The notes: a model not told the origin generated them from the letters alone. A DNA stretch of 64,000 bases from Crocinitomicaceae bacterium (GCA_030830895.1 JAURMC010000014.1:62001-126000); one strand, 5' to 3'. Counted from the first letter of the stretch, positions 17,251 through 28,147 are shown. Numbers and translations are program-made.

Positions 17251-19374
17251 TTATAGTTTAACAATCGGCAGTACGCCTGAGGCATGTTTTAACACATAAC
17301 GGCCCGGTGACCAACTGGAAATATCTAAGATTCTTGATTCGTTTCCTCCCAAAGCAAACTCAACCATGAGCCTTCCCTCTGAGGTATAAACACCCACCTG
17401 ATCGAAAACAGTTGAAGCGCTGTTACTTACCGTAATCGTCGTGGCGCTCGGATTTGGATATATCACTAAGCTTGAAATTCCCGATTCATCCAATGAAACT
17501 TGAGAACCGACTATTACTTCCAACGTATCCCCGCACCCGTTAGCATCCAATACCATTACGGAGTAGATACCTGCAGCTAATCCGTTGATTGATGCCGTGG
17601 TCTCACCACCTGGCATCCAAAAGTACGTATAGTTAGGAGTTCCGCCAGATACGGTAACGGTAGCCGACCCATCCATACCCATCATTTCATCGGTAGTTGA
17701 TGTTGATATCACAAGTGTGCTCGGCTGAGTAACGGTTATTGTAGATGTAGCGGTACAACCCAAACCATCAGTGACCGTAATCGTATACGATCCTGCAGCC
17801 AAGTTTGAAATATCTTCCGAGGTACTTCCATTAGACCAAGAATAAGTATATGGAAATGATCCTCCGGAAACCGTCAAATCAACACTGCCACTATTCTGTC
17901 CTGCACAAAGATTATCCGTTATGACAAACAACGGATTTAACGCACTTGGCTCCGTAATAGATAGGGCTTCAGTTACCGTACAGCCATTGGAATCGATAAC
18001 GATTACGGTGTAGGTTCCAGCAAGCAAATTGTTTGCTGTTTGAGATGTTGATCCATTAGACCAAGTATAAGTCAACGGTGCCGTCCCTCCCACAACATTG
18101 GCGATGGCAGAACCGGATGCTTGTCCGTTACAATCAACGTTAGTAATCGATGTACTTACGCTAATGTTGCATACAGGGACAGGAGCACATCCGTTGGCAG
18201 GAGCTTGACTATAATTAAACACTAAACTTGGGCATGGAAAAAGGGTTGGAATTCCCCCATTCATTACTAGGTTTACGCCAGGTTCATGATAAATAACGTG
18301 AATTCCTCCACTCATGACAATTGTTGCGCCTGTTTTTGCATACACCGTATCAATACCCCCCCCCGTTATCATGGTTGCGCCGGATTCAAGATAAATTTTC
18401 ATGATACCACCATCCGTATACAGCGTATCGTTTTGACAAACCCATTGAGGTGTGAATCCGCCATTTACTACCTGATATGAACTCACTACATTGGAGTTGG
18501 GCGATACGGTTGGGCCAGCAACATTGAACACATTTGCGGTAGCCGATGCCGTGCAACCTAGGGAATCCGTAACTGTAACTGAATAGGTCCCTGGAGCGAG
18601 TCCTGACAAATTTTGAGTAATTTGGCCACTTGACCAAAGATAGGTGATCGGTCCAGTACCATTAGCCACATTCAAGGTTACGGTTCCATTGGGCGCACCT
18701 CCCATTGCGTTATTGACACTTGCCGTTGCTGTGAGATTGCAAGAAGGAACAGGGGCGTATACAAAATCATCAATTCCAATAAAATCTGAATTTATACCGC
18801 TTGGGCCTCCATTTGGAACATAATATCGAAAAGCGATTCGGCCAGAAGTAGGTGCAGCCAGGCCTGAAATGGTAATACTATATTGAGTCCAAGTAGAAGG
18901 ATATCCTGCAGCTGTAAGGCCAGGATTAACTTCAAGTAACAAATTCGAAAAATCGCCCACTGAGGTATTGGTTGCTCCTACGTTTGTACTGGATCCGTTC
19001 GTGCTCATACGAACTTGAAGGTTGTCTGGATAAATACCACCGGTAGATCGGGTATAAAAACTAATAATATCGCCGTTATTTAAATTAAGTGTCGGGGTTA
19101 TTAGCCAATTGCTGATCGTAGCCGAACCTGCCACGGCATTATAGTTTGAACATATGTAGGAGTCAATGGGTGCAGAATTCTCTGGAAATACGGTAGAGCT
19201 ACCTTGAACCCAATTCGGATTGGTACCAATAGGCGTACTTAAGTTTTGCTGATTCCAGCCAGCTGCAGCTAAGCCCGCGACATTAGCAAACCCTTCATTA
19301 ATGGCCTGCGAAAAAGTAGAGCCGATGCATAAAATACTTAAAGCAGTCGAGAGTAAAAGTGTTTTCATATACAA
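17251..19374 (-). CDS. Secreted SprB-repeat protein with choice-of-anchor J-like N-terminus and T9SS type A sorting domain
   Basis: Signal peptide; repeats such as VDCNGQASGSAIANVVGGTAPLTYTWSNGSTSQTANNLLAGTYTVIVIDSNGC; C-terminus VIYPNPSATTITVSN...YVLKHASGVLPIVKL. Confidence 0.85.
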   Translation of the reverse strand: MYMKTLLLSTALSILCIGSTFSQAINEGFANVAGLAAAGWNQQNLSTPIGTNPNWVQGSSTVFPENSAPIDSYICSNYNAVAGSATISNWLITPTLNLNNGDIISFYTRSTGGIYPDNLQVRMSTNGSSTNVGATNTSVGDFSNLLLEVNPGLTAAGYPSTWTQYSITISGLAAPTSGRIAFRYYVPNGGPSGINSDFIGIDDFVYAPVPSCNLTATASVNNAMGGAPNGTVTLNVANGTGPITYLWSSGQITQNLSGLAPGTYSVTVTDSLGCTASATANVFNVAGPTVSPNSNVVSSYQVVNGGFTPQWVCQNDTLYTDGGIMKIYLESGATMITGGGIDTVYAKTGATIVMSGGIHVIYHEPGVNLVMNGGIPTLFPCPSLVFNYSQAPANGCAPVPVCNISVSTSITNVDCNGQASGSAIANVVGGTAPLTYTWSNGSTSQTANNLLAGTYTVIVIDSNGCTVTEALSITEPSALNPLFVITDNLCAGQNSGSVDLTVSGGSFPYTYSWSNGSTSEDISNLAAGSYTITVTDGLGCTATSTITVTQPSTLVISTSTTDEMMGMDGSATVTVSGGTPNYTYFWMPGGETTASINGLAAGIYSVMVLDANGCGDTLEVIVGSQVSLDESGISSLVIYPNPSATTITVSNSASTVFDQVGVYTSEGRLMVEFALGGNESRILDISSWSPGRYVLKHASGVLPIVKL

Positions 19375-19443
19375 GTAGTTAAGATTTACTCTAATTTAAT
19401 TAAAAACAAAAAACATTAGCATATTAAAGGAGTTTTTTATTAC

Positions 19444-20523
19444 TCATTTAAGATACCGATAGTCTTTTCCTGTATTTATAGATTTCACGGTTTCAAAAAT
19501 TAATGCAATGCACGATTCAACATCCTCTTTTCGAACCATTTCAACCGTAGTATGCATGTAGCGCAATGGCAATGAAATCAGCGCACTAGTAACTCCTTCA
19601 TTGGAATATGCAAAGGCATCCGTATCTGTTCCGGTTGAGCGTGAAACTGCTGCCCGTTGAAATGGGATTTTATTATTTTCTGCCACCTGAATAATCTGCC
19701 GTAAAAAGTTATTCTGTACTGCCGGACCATATGTTAGCACCGGACCATCCCCCGATTTTTGGTCACCATTTTCAATTTTGCTCACCATCGGAGTACCGGT
19801 ATCGTGGCAAACATCAGTAATCAGTGCTAAATCTGGTTTAATTCGATGCGCAATCATTTCTGCACCACGCAAACCTATTTCCTCTTGGACGGCGTTTACC
19901 ACATATAAACTAAAGGGTAGATTCACCTTCTTTTCTTTAAGTAATCTCGCTACTTCCGCAATCATGAATCCCCCTACCCGATTATCTAAGGCACGCCCTA
20001 CATAGCGATTTTTGTTCAATATCATAAATTCATCTTCAAAGGTGGCCACACAGCCTACATGTACCCCAAGTTTTTCCACTTCTTCCTTGGTTGAACATCC
20101 GCAATCCAAAAAGATATTTTTCATGCTGGGTGCTTCATCCTTAGTGTGGCGCATATGTATCGCAGGCCATCCAAATACTGCCCGTACTATGCCTTTATCT
20201 GTATGAATATTTACACGCTTCGATGGCGCAATCATGTGATCCGAACCGCCATTTCTTTTTAAGTAAATAAATCCATCACTAGTGATATAATGCACAAACC
20301 ATGAAATCTCATCGGCGTGCGCTTCAATCACCACTTTGTAGGGTTGCCCGGGGTTAATTACTGCTGCCACAGAACCGTAATTATCAATAATGAATTCATT
20401 AGAGTATGGTCGCATGTAATCCATCCATAATTTTTGTCCAGGCGATTCAAAACCGGTTGGACTTGCGTTGTTAAGGTATTGTTCTAAGAATTTTTCTGAT
20501 TTGGTAGTGATAATTTTTTTCAT
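19444..20523 (-). CDS. M42 family metallopeptidase (glutamyl aminopeptidase/endoglucanase-like)
   Basis: 359 aa; VVIEAHADEISWFVHYI, GRALDNRVGGFMIAEV, NAVQEEIGLRGAEMIAHRI. Confidence 0.9.
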   Translation of the reverse strand: MKKIITTKSEKFLEQYLNNASPTGFESPGQKLWMDYMRPYSNEFIIDNYGSVAAVINPGQPYKVVIEAHADEISWFVHYITSDGFIYLKRNGGSDHMIAPSKRVNIHTDKGIVRAVFGWPAIHMRHTKDEAPSMKNIFLDCGCSTKEEVEKLGVHVGCVATFEDEFMILNKNRYVGRALDNRVGGFMIAEVARLLKEKKVNLPFSLYVVNAVQEEIGLRGAEMIAHRIKPDLALITDVCHDTGTPMVSKIENGDQKSGDGPVLTYGPAVQNNFLRQIIQVAENNKIPFQRAAVSRSTGTDTDAFAYSNEGVTSALISLPLRYMHTTVEMVRKEDVESCIALIFETVKSINTGKDYRYLK

Positions 20524-20526
20524 GGG

Positions 20527-23500
20527 TTATTTCATTAACGTTACGTTTCCTTTGATGATGTTTTCTAAGCCCCCGTAACAGGTGACTTGCAGGTAGTAGT
20601 CGTAGACATCCGGATCGAGTTTTCTTCCTTGATAGATTCCATCCCATCCGAAATTCACATCGGTTGATTCAAATACCATTTCACCCCAACGGTCAAATAC
20701 CCTGAAGATCATTTTTTCTACAAATAATCCACGCACATACAACACATCGTTATTCCCATCATTGTTTGGTGAAAATGCATTTGGTACATAGACATAAGGT
20801 CCATCACAAATTATCTCATAGACCTTTACTTCGGTGGTGTCACTTACCGTACACACACCGTCTGAAATATAGAGGGTAAACACCGTAGTCTCATCAACTG
20901 TGGCTTGTGTATTTTGCGCATTTGGATTGAGCACAGGAGCAGCGGGCACCCATTGATACATTGGGTAACCAGATGGCGCGCCGGTTAACGAAATCGTAGA
21001 TCCAGGAGTTACAATCGGTGGATAAGCATTGGCTTGCACTAAACTAGGATTGATGTAGGATACGCTGACATAAATAGAATCTTCTACCAGACATCCGTTC
21101 GCACTAGTGGCTTCTAAATAAAGGTATTGAGTGGCTTGCGGTAGCGTAGTTACATTCTGCTGATTCGCCGCACCTTGAATGATGGATGCTGGACTCCAAA
21201 CATAGCTAAATACTTCCGATGAATTATTTATTGCACTGTATAGGGTTGGGGTATTTAAACAAATAGAGTCTGGCCCTGAAATACTGATTGATTCTGTAAA
21301 CACCGTAATGCTGATAGAATCTGTGAACGAACAATTTCCATTTCCGGCAGTCAAATAATAGGTTTGAGATGTAGGCACTAAAACTTCCAAGGAAGAATCT
21401 TGAACTGACACATTCAAGGTATCCGTAAACAGGTTATTACTTGACCAAACAAAGTAATTTGGATTACCCACCAAGGTGCTCGGAGAAAGCACGATGGTAG
21501 AATCAACGCATAAATACATCGCATTTGGTAATGAAAAACTGACAGAAGGATAAACCGTTATGGTAACTGCGGCTGTATCTGAGGCATTACACACGGAATC
21601 AAAAATGATAAGCTCTGTTATATATTGTCCAGGGACTGTATAGGTTACTTGGGGTTCAAAGGTTGTTGAATCTATAACTCCGTTTCCAAAATTCCAATAA
21701 AAATTACTTGTTAAAGTAGAAGAATTGTTGAATTCGACCGTTACTGGGCTACATCCATCTTCTGGACTTGGCTGATAATTGGCAATCACAGGAACATCAA
21801 AGAGTACAAAAACACTATCAATTTTGGAACAGTACCCATTCGAAGCCGATATATAATACCATCCGGGATTATTATTCGATATCAACAAAGTTGAATCGTT
21901 AACATTCGGAATCAGAGGTGGATTGAACGTGGCATTAGTGCCCCACAAGTATTCATTCGCTGTACCATTGGTATTAATAGACAAGGTATATGGATTATTT
22001 GAACATAAAGCCAGGGTATCAAATAGCGCGAAATTAATGGAATCCAAAACTGTAATGGTAATCTCAGCCGTATCGGTGAGGTTGCAAATGCTGTCTGTCA
22101 CAAACAAATAAACTTGGTATACACCTGGATTAGTATAGGTTATGGTCGGGTTGAATATGGTAGTACTTGTATTATTATTACCAAAATCCCACAAATAATC
22201 ATCATTCTGCGATGAAAAATTATTGAATGTAACTTGCAAATCTTCACAACCAATGTTTTGACTTGCAATAAATTGTGCAGAAGGAATTAACTCGAAATCA
22301 AATTTGAATAACAAGTTGTTACAATTGGCGCTATTATTAACACTGGAATAAGCACCTGGGGTTGTAGGAAAATCACTGAAACCACCACAGCCACCGCATA
22401 CGGATTGATACACAACACCATTTTTATCAAAACGACTGGTTCCCCCATCTACATGTTCCGTGGCAATATTTCCACCCATGTAGGTTGCATAAAGCAAATT
22501 CAAAAAATCATGTTCTATGACCATCAAGTAGAAATCGAATCCGGTGGTATTCGGCTGATAAGCATTACCTGAAATGGGCATTCCAGAAATTGGTACATTT
22601 TGCAAGATATTAGCACCCCAACCCGATATATATATGTTTCCGCAAATGTCTACAAGGAACGCAGAAGGCGAGATATTAATTTGGCTACTGCCGTTTCCAA
22701 TGGTCGCACTTGCTTGATTCGTAGATAAGTTATTGGTTAATTTAATTACAAATTGGCTGGAGTTGGGGTTATAGTAAGGTGCATTCCATATTGGAAAAAT
22801 ACCCCCAACAGATTGGCCTAGAACAAACACGTTATTGTTGCGATCAACCTCTACAAAAAATGCTTGGTCGTAATCATTCCTTCCCAAGTACGTTCCCGCC
22901 GTTATTGCAGTTCCAGCAGGGTTTAGTCTAATCACAAATCCATCCGATTTCCCCCCTTGATAAGCGCCCATAAGTCCTCCAACTGTACCCGATAAATTGG
23001 TCGAAGACGTTCCTCCGCAAGTAAAAATATTATTGAGCGTATCTACCTTCACCGAATAACACGCATCGTTTTGAATTCCACCATAGTAGGAGGAAAATTG
23101 TAAAGAATTGAAAGATGGATTCAACCTGAAAAGTACACCATCTTGTCCGCCGGCATTCGTCGCTTGAAACGGATTCATAGTTGGAAAATTTGTTGACCGT
23201 GTACAGGAGGCAATTAACACATTACCAGCTTTATCCAGCATGATTTCACCTCGAAACTGATCGCCATAGTTGGTTGTCAACGAATCATATAAAAACGCGC
23301 CATTATATGGCAAGGAAGTGATTTTATAATTAACCCCATCATTTCCAGTTCCTCCAACATAGGTAGAAGCTAATAAATTCTGTCCGTTAGCACTCAATTT
23401 AGAAACGAATATATCCGTGCCCTGATTCAAAAAATAGACCCCATTAAAAAGAAAATTTGCGTTGGGGGATCCCCCTGCGTGGGCGGGTTGATAAGCACCG

Positions 23501-24603
23501 TTGGTGGTCGGGAAATCAATACTCGACGTGGCACCGAAAATGTATATGTTATCCACGGAATCACAGATTAAGCTATGGGCTGTTTCTGTTCCTTGTACCA
23601 TGTCTCCTCCTCCTAAATAAGTAGCCCAAAGCATTGCTGTTCCCGTTGGATTATATTTGGTAATAAACACGTCGGTAACTCCATAGTTACCACCAATAGC
23701 TACAAAATTGCCGGTAGGATCATACGAATTGCCATTAGGAATCGGAAAGTTATTGCCATATACCATTCCAGCAGAATATGCCGCACCGCTTTGCCCATAG
23801 GTTGCTGTCATTCCAAAATTATCAGAAAATGCCCCGTTATACGTAGCAAAAACCAACACTGGATCGATGACTAATGGAATCTCCCCGTTGTATGAACCCA
23901 AGCGAAATACCACGTCATTTCCTTGAAGAATGAATTTACAATCCACCCATGTCCTTTGCCCATTGATATCCTGAAATGCTGCTAATTGCTCCTGTTTAAT
24001 TTGACCCAAAGGAGTTTGTATAATTAAATTCCCTTTTCTATCTATGCTAAGTTTGCTCTGCCCTGCGTATTGCATACGAATTTGAGAAGGGTCGGCACCA
24101 GGTGAAACTATGAATCCATATTCTTGATTTAAACCGGTTGCATTTAATATGAGGTCAATTCCAGGATACAGTTGATGCCTTACTACGCGGTCATATCCAC
24201 GCACACCAACGGCCCACTTTGTTGAATCTTTTCCATGAAAATAATTATGATAAAACGAAGTAGGACCCATTTTCTCAGCCGTTAAATATGGAAGTGAATT
24301 TAAAAAATTCATGTGCACTACATGTTCTCGAATTTCTTGATTTTTTTGTTTTTCACCTTGATCATGAGCATGCGTCATAGCACTTAAATCTTGCTGATGA
24401 AAAATCAGCTTATTTTTCATTACCCAAAGTTTACCACCCTCTTTTTCCGCTTTGAAAATTACATCGGAAGGCCATTGCCCTTTATTCTCAAAGAAATGCG
24501 TAGAATTCTTTGAAGGCATGGATTGAAACGTACCTTGGGGCATCTGTGCATGAACCCCTACAAACCAATACAATAATCCAATAAATATTACCCACCTCTT
24601 CAT
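20527..24603 (-). CDS. Secreted DUF7948/SBBP-repeat and PKD-domain protein with gliding motility-associated C-terminal domain
   Basis: FFENKGQWPSDVIFKAE; SBBP-like YLGGGDMVQGTETAHSLICDSVDNIYIFGATSSIDFPTT; PKD YLWDFGNNNTSTTIFNPTITYTNPGVYQVYLFV; C-terminus VPNAFSPNNDGNNDVLYVRG. Confidence 0.88.
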   Translation of the reverse strand: MKRWVIFIGLLYWFVGVHAQMPQGTFQSMPSKNSTHFFENKGQWPSDVIFKAEKEGGKLWVMKNKLIFHQQDLSAMTHAHDQGEKQKNQEIREHVVHMNFLNSLPYLTAEKMGPTSFYHNYFHGKDSTKWAVGVRGYDRVVRHQLYPGIDLILNATGLNQEYGFIVSPGADPSQIRMQYAGQSKLSIDRKGNLIIQTPLGQIKQEQLAAFQDINGQRTWVDCKFILQGNDVVFRLGSYNGEIPLVIDPVLVFATYNGAFSDNFGMTATYGQSGAAYSAGMVYGNNFPIPNGNSYDPTGNFVAIGGNYGVTDVFITKYNPTGTAMLWATYLGGGDMVQGTETAHSLICDSVDNIYIFGATSSIDFPTTNGAYQPAHAGGSPNANFLFNGVYFLNQGTDIFVSKLSANGQNLLASTYVGGTGNDGVNYKITSLPYNGAFLYDSLTTNYGDQFRGEIMLDKAGNVLIASCTRSTNFPTMNPFQATNAGGQDGVLFRLNPSFNSLQFSSYYGGIQNDACYSVKVDTLNNIFTCGGTSSTNLSGTVGGLMGAYQGGKSDGFVIRLNPAGTAITAGTYLGRNDYDQAFFVEVDRNNNVFVLGQSVGGIFPIWNAPYYNPNSSQFVIKLTNNLSTNQASATIGNGSSQINISPSAFLVDICGNIYISGWGANILQNVPISGMPISGNAYQPNTTGFDFYLMVIEHDFLNLLYATYMGGNIATEHVDGGTSRFDKNGVVYQSVCGGCGGFSDFPTTPGAYSSVNNSANCNNLLFKFDFELIPSAQFIASQNIGCEDLQVTFNNFSSQNDDYLWDFGNNNTSTTIFNPTITYTNPGVYQVYLFVTDSICNLTDTAEITITVLDSINFALFDTLALCSNNPYTLSINTNGTANEYLWGTNATFNPPLIPNVNDSTLLISNNNPGWYYISASNGYCSKIDSVFVLFDVPVIANYQPSPEDGCSPVTVEFNNSSTLTSNFYWNFGNGVIDSTTFEPQVTYTVPGQYITELIIFDSVCNASDTAAVTITVYPSVSFSLPNAMYLCVDSTIVLSPSTLVGNPNYFVWSSNNLFTDTLNVSVQDSSLEVLVPTSQTYYLTAGNGNCSFTDSISITVFTESISISGPDSICLNTPTLYSAINNSSEVFSYVWSPASIIQGAANQQNVTTLPQATQYLYLEATSANGCLVEDSIYVSVSYINPSLVQANAYPPIVTPGSTISLTGAPSGYPMYQWVPAAPVLNPNAQNTQATVDETTVFTLYISDGVCTVSDTTEVKVYEIICDGPYVYVPNAFSPNNDGNNDVLYVRGLFVEKMIFRVFDRWGEMVFESTDVNFGWDGIYQGRKLDPDVYDYYLQVTCYGGLENIIKGNVTLMK

Positions 24604-24697
24604 CGCATTAAAAATACGGATTTTATTCAGGTGAAAAAAAGTAATCAAAGTACATCGCACTTTTTTGTATTTTTACTCCTCCTTCAGCCGAATTTTT

Positions 24698-25642
24698 ATG
24701 AATCGAGTTACCGAACTTTTTAAGATTAAATACCCACTTATACAAGGCGGAATGATCTGGTGCTCAGGATGGGAATTAGCCGCTGCAGTTTCAAACGCAG
24801 GTGGACTTGGTTTAATTGGCTCTGGGTCAATGTATCCGGAAATCTTAAGGGATCAAATTCTGAAATGCCAAGCAGCAACTAACTCTCCGTTTGGAGTAAA
24901 TATTCCTTTGCTTTACCCCAATATTGAAGAACACATCAAAACCATCATTGAGCTCAAAGTTCCTATAGTATTTACCTCTGCGGGAAATCCAAAAACTCAT
25001 ACTGCGCGACTTAAGGCAGCGGGAATTACCGTAGTTCATGTAGTTTCATCTATGAAATTTGCGCTCAAAGCAGAGGAGGCTGGAGTTGACGCAATTGTTG
25101 CGGAAGGATTTGAAGCGGGCGGACACAATGGTCGTGAGGAAACTACCACATTATGTTTAATTCCTTCTGTTGCTAAAGTCGTAAACATCCCGCTCATAGC
25201 CGCCGGTGGCATTGGTAGTGGAAAAGCAATGTTGGCGGCCATGATTTTAGGGGCAGAAGGCGTGCAAGTGGGTAGCCGTTTCATCGCTACACCAGAATCA
25301 AGCGCTCATCGAGCTTTCAAAGAACGAATACTAGCCGCAGAAGAGGGTGAAACCAAACTAACACTTAAAGAATTAACACCCGTTAGACTACTCAATAACA
25401 CATTCTATCAAGAAATTGAAGCAATTTATAAACGTCATGGCACGACAGAAGAATTAGCCGCTCACCTTGGAAGAGGTCGAGCGAAAAAAGGCATGTTCGA
25501 AGGAGACTTGAATGCAGGGGAATTAGAGGTAGGACAAATCTCAGCAATGATTCACACCTTAAAACCTGCTGGAGAAATTGTCAACGAAATGATCGAAGAA
25601 TTTAACCTTGTTGCGCAAAGAATTACGAATTTAACATTATGA
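24698..25642 (+). CDS. Nitronate monooxygenase / enoyl-ACP reductase FabK-like flavoprotein
   Basis: MNRVTELFKIKYPLIQGGMIWCSGWELAAAVSNAGGLGLIGSG; IVAEGFEAGGHNGREETTTLCLIPSV; IAAGGIGSGKAMLAAMILGAEGVQVGSRF. Confidence 0.9.
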   Translation: MNRVTELFKIKYPLIQGGMIWCSGWELAAAVSNAGGLGLIGSGSMYPEILRDQILKCQAATNSPFGVNIPLLYPNIEEHIKTIIELKVPIVFTSAGNPKTHTARLKAAGITVVHVVSSMKFALKAEEAGVDAIVAEGFEAGGHNGREETTTLCLIPSVAKVVNIPLIAAGGIGSGKAMLAAMILGAEGVQVGSRFIATPESSAHRAFKERILAAEEGETKLTLKELTPVRLLNNTFYQEIEAIYKRHGTTEELAAHLGRGRAKKGMFEGDLNAGELEVGQISAMIHTLKPAGEIVNEMIEEFNLVAQRITNLTL

Positions 25643-26880
25643 TTAACTTTCATCGCTTTACACTTCCCAATGGGCTAAAGGTGATTTTTCACCAAGATAT
25701 AACGACCCCCATGGCGGTAGTTAATACCCTCTATGATGTTGGCGCGCGGGATGAAGACCCTAACCATACCGGGTTCGCTCATTTATTCGAACATTTGATG
25801 TTCGGTGGTTCAGTGAATATTCCAGATTTTGATGCCCCATTGCAACGTGCCGGAGGCGAAAGCAATGCATTTACAAGCAACGACATCACGAATTATTATG
25901 ATGTACTTCCATCGCAAAACATTGAAACCGCCTTATGGTTGGAAAGCGATCGCATGTTATCCCTAGCCTTTTCTGATAAAAGTTTAGAGGTGCAACGCAG
26001 CGTGGTTATTGAAGAATTCAAACAGCGTTATTTAAATCAACCCTATGGCGATGTGTGGTTGGAATTAAGACCTTTAGCGTATAAGGTCCATCCATATCAA
26101 TGGGCAACGATTGGGAAAGAAATCAGCCACATTGAACAAGCCACCATGGATGATGTGCGTTCCTTTTTTGGGACACATTATCACCCCGGAAATGCCATAC
26201 TAACGATTGCCGGAAACTACGAAAACAACCAAATCGAGGACTTGGTATCTAAGTGGTATGGAAACATTCCAGGTAAAAAGAAAGGGGCTCGGATCTTGAT
26301 GCAGGAACCGCTTCAAAACGAATATAGAACCTTGACGCTTAAGCGAAACGTACCAGCCTCTGCGTTCTATTACGCTTTTAAAATGTCGGAACGTAAATCG
26401 GAAGGATACTACATTGCCGACTTACTCTCAGATGAAATAGGAAAAGACAAATCAGGAAAGCTGTATGTAAGCCTTAAAAAAGAAAAGGCGTTGGTTCATG
26501 AGATCAATGCCTATATAATTGGATCACTTGATGAGGGATTATTTGTTGTTTCTGGTAAGCTCATGCCAGAAAAAACCTTCGAAGCCTTGGATGAAGCATT
26601 ATGGGAGGTATTGGAATCCTTTAAAAATAACTTGATTTCCTCCCCTGATTTAAACAGATTACGCATGAAAGGGAAGACCTCTAAGGCATTTCAAGAGCAA
26701 GGACTTTTAAACCGTGCGATGAATCTTTCGTTCTTCGAATTATTGGGAGATGCTCATGGAATTAACGAAGAGGAAGCAATCTACAATGCTATTGAAGCGC
26801 ATCATTTACAAGACTATGCCAAATCGCTCTTCAAGACAAGCAACTGTTCCCGATTATTCATTGAATCTGAAACCAACTAA
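25639..26880 (+). CDS. M16 family zinc peptidase (catalytic-type subunit)
   Basis: HXXEH motif in GFAHLFEHLMFGG; 4-bp overlap with upstream gene. Confidence 0.92.
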   Translation: MINFHRFTLPNGLKVIFHQDITTPMAVVNTLYDVGARDEDPNHTGFAHLFEHLMFGGSVNIPDFDAPLQRAGGESNAFTSNDITNYYDVLPSQNIETALWLESDRMLSLAFSDKSLEVQRSVVIEEFKQRYLNQPYGDVWLELRPLAYKVHPYQWATIGKEISHIEQATMDDVRSFFGTHYHPGNAILTIAGNYENNQIEDLVSKWYGNIPGKKKGARILMQEPLQNEYRTLTLKRNVPASAFYYAFKMSERKSEGYYIADLLSDEIGKDKSGKLYVSLKKEKALVHEINAYIIGSLDEGLFVVSGKLMPEKTFEALDEALWEVLESFKNNLISSPDLNRLRMKGKTSKAFQEQGLLNRAMNLSFFELLGDAHGINEEEAIYNAIEAHHLQDYAKSLFKTSNCSRLFIESETN

Positions 26881-26881
26881 C

Positions 26882-28147
26882 ATGACAGATACTTTAAATC
26901 GCAAGCAGGCTCCAGTAATTTCAATTTCCAATGACATTAATTACATTGAGCCGGAGCGCTATCTTACACCGGCAGGTGTGCCCGTGTATTTGATGCGAAA
27001 TGAAACCAGCGAAGCCGTTAAATTGGATTTAATTTTTGATGCTGGGTCTATGTATCATGAAAAGCCGGTAGCTGGTTTAACCACTGGGATGCTTTTAGCA
27101 GGTACCGCTGACAAAAGTATGGCAGAAATCAACGATATGATTGATGACCACGGAGGGTACTTCAATGCTAGTGTAAGCGCAGACCATGCCTACCTGAACA
27201 TATTCGGGTTGAATGAATCCATGGATCAATTGGTTCAACTTATAGAGAAATCACTGTACCATGCCAACTTTCCTGAAAGCGAATTGATACAACTGAAAGC
27301 CGAGCGAAAACAAAACTTAATGGTGTCTTTAGAAAAAGTAAGTACCCTAGCGCAACGAGCTTTCCAACAACAGCTGTTTAAGGGAACACCCTACGGTAGA
27401 ATTAATCAACCGGGCGACTTTGATGATGTTACTCGAAGTGACATCCTAGCATTTTTCGAAACATATTTTAAAAAAGGACTGCGAAAAATCAATTGGGTTG
27501 GAAATCCAAGCCCGGCGCAATTAGAAATTATTTTGACGTATTTCGGACGTTGGAGCAATGCCGTTAATCCGCCTGAAAAAGTAAGCTACTCACCAACTTC
27601 CGAACGCATTGAAGTTAAGAAAGCGGATGCGGTACAAACGGGCATTCGAATGGGTAAAATACTGTTTGACCGATCTCATCCAGATTACCATAAAATGACT
27701 GTGGTTAATACGATCTTGGGCGAATACTTCGGAAGTCGTTTGATGTCGAATATTCGAGAGGATAAAGGATATACCTATGGCATCGGTAGTTATCTTGGGG
27801 AGAATCAATCCAACGGATATTTTGTTGTTGCGACGGAAGTGGGGAATGAATTTTTAGCCGACACCTTAGTACAAATTAAACTAGAAATTGAACGCATGCG
27901 CACTGAATTAGTTCCCCAGAACGAATTAAGCTTGGTGAAGAATTATTTATCCGGTCAATTCCTACGAAGTGCAGATGGACCCTTTGCCATGATGGAATTA
28001 TTTTCAATGGTAGAAATTAGAGGTTTAGATTACACATTCTACCAAAACGCCTTGCAAACGATTAAAGGCATTACTTCCGAAGAGATTATGGAAACGGCGG
28101 CAGCACATATAAATTCCGAAGAAATGTTGATTGTTACTGCGGGATAG
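26882..28147 (+). CDS. M16 family peptidase-like protein (second subunit, no HXXEH)
   Basis: M16-like fold signatures (VKLDLIFDAGSMYHEKPVAGLTTGMLLAGTADKSMAEINDMIDDHGGYFNASVSADHAYLNI) but no HXXEH; ATG directly after the upstream stop. Confidence 0.85.
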   Translation: MTDTLNRKQAPVISISNDINYIEPERYLTPAGVPVYLMRNETSEAVKLDLIFDAGSMYHEKPVAGLTTGMLLAGTADKSMAEINDMIDDHGGYFNASVSADHAYLNIFGLNESMDQLVQLIEKSLYHANFPESELIQLKAERKQNLMVSLEKVSTLAQRAFQQQLFKGTPYGRINQPGDFDDVTRSDILAFFETYFKKGLRKINWVGNPSPAQLEIILTYFGRWSNAVNPPEKVSYSPTSERIEVKKADAVQTGIRMGKILFDRSHPDYHKMTVVNTILGEYFGSRLMSNIREDKGYTYGIGSYLGENQSNGYFVVATEVGNEFLADTLVQIKLEIERMRTELVPQNELSLVKNYLSGQFLRSADGPFAMMELFSMVEIRGLDYTFYQNALQTIKGITSEEIMETAAAHINSEEMLIVTAG

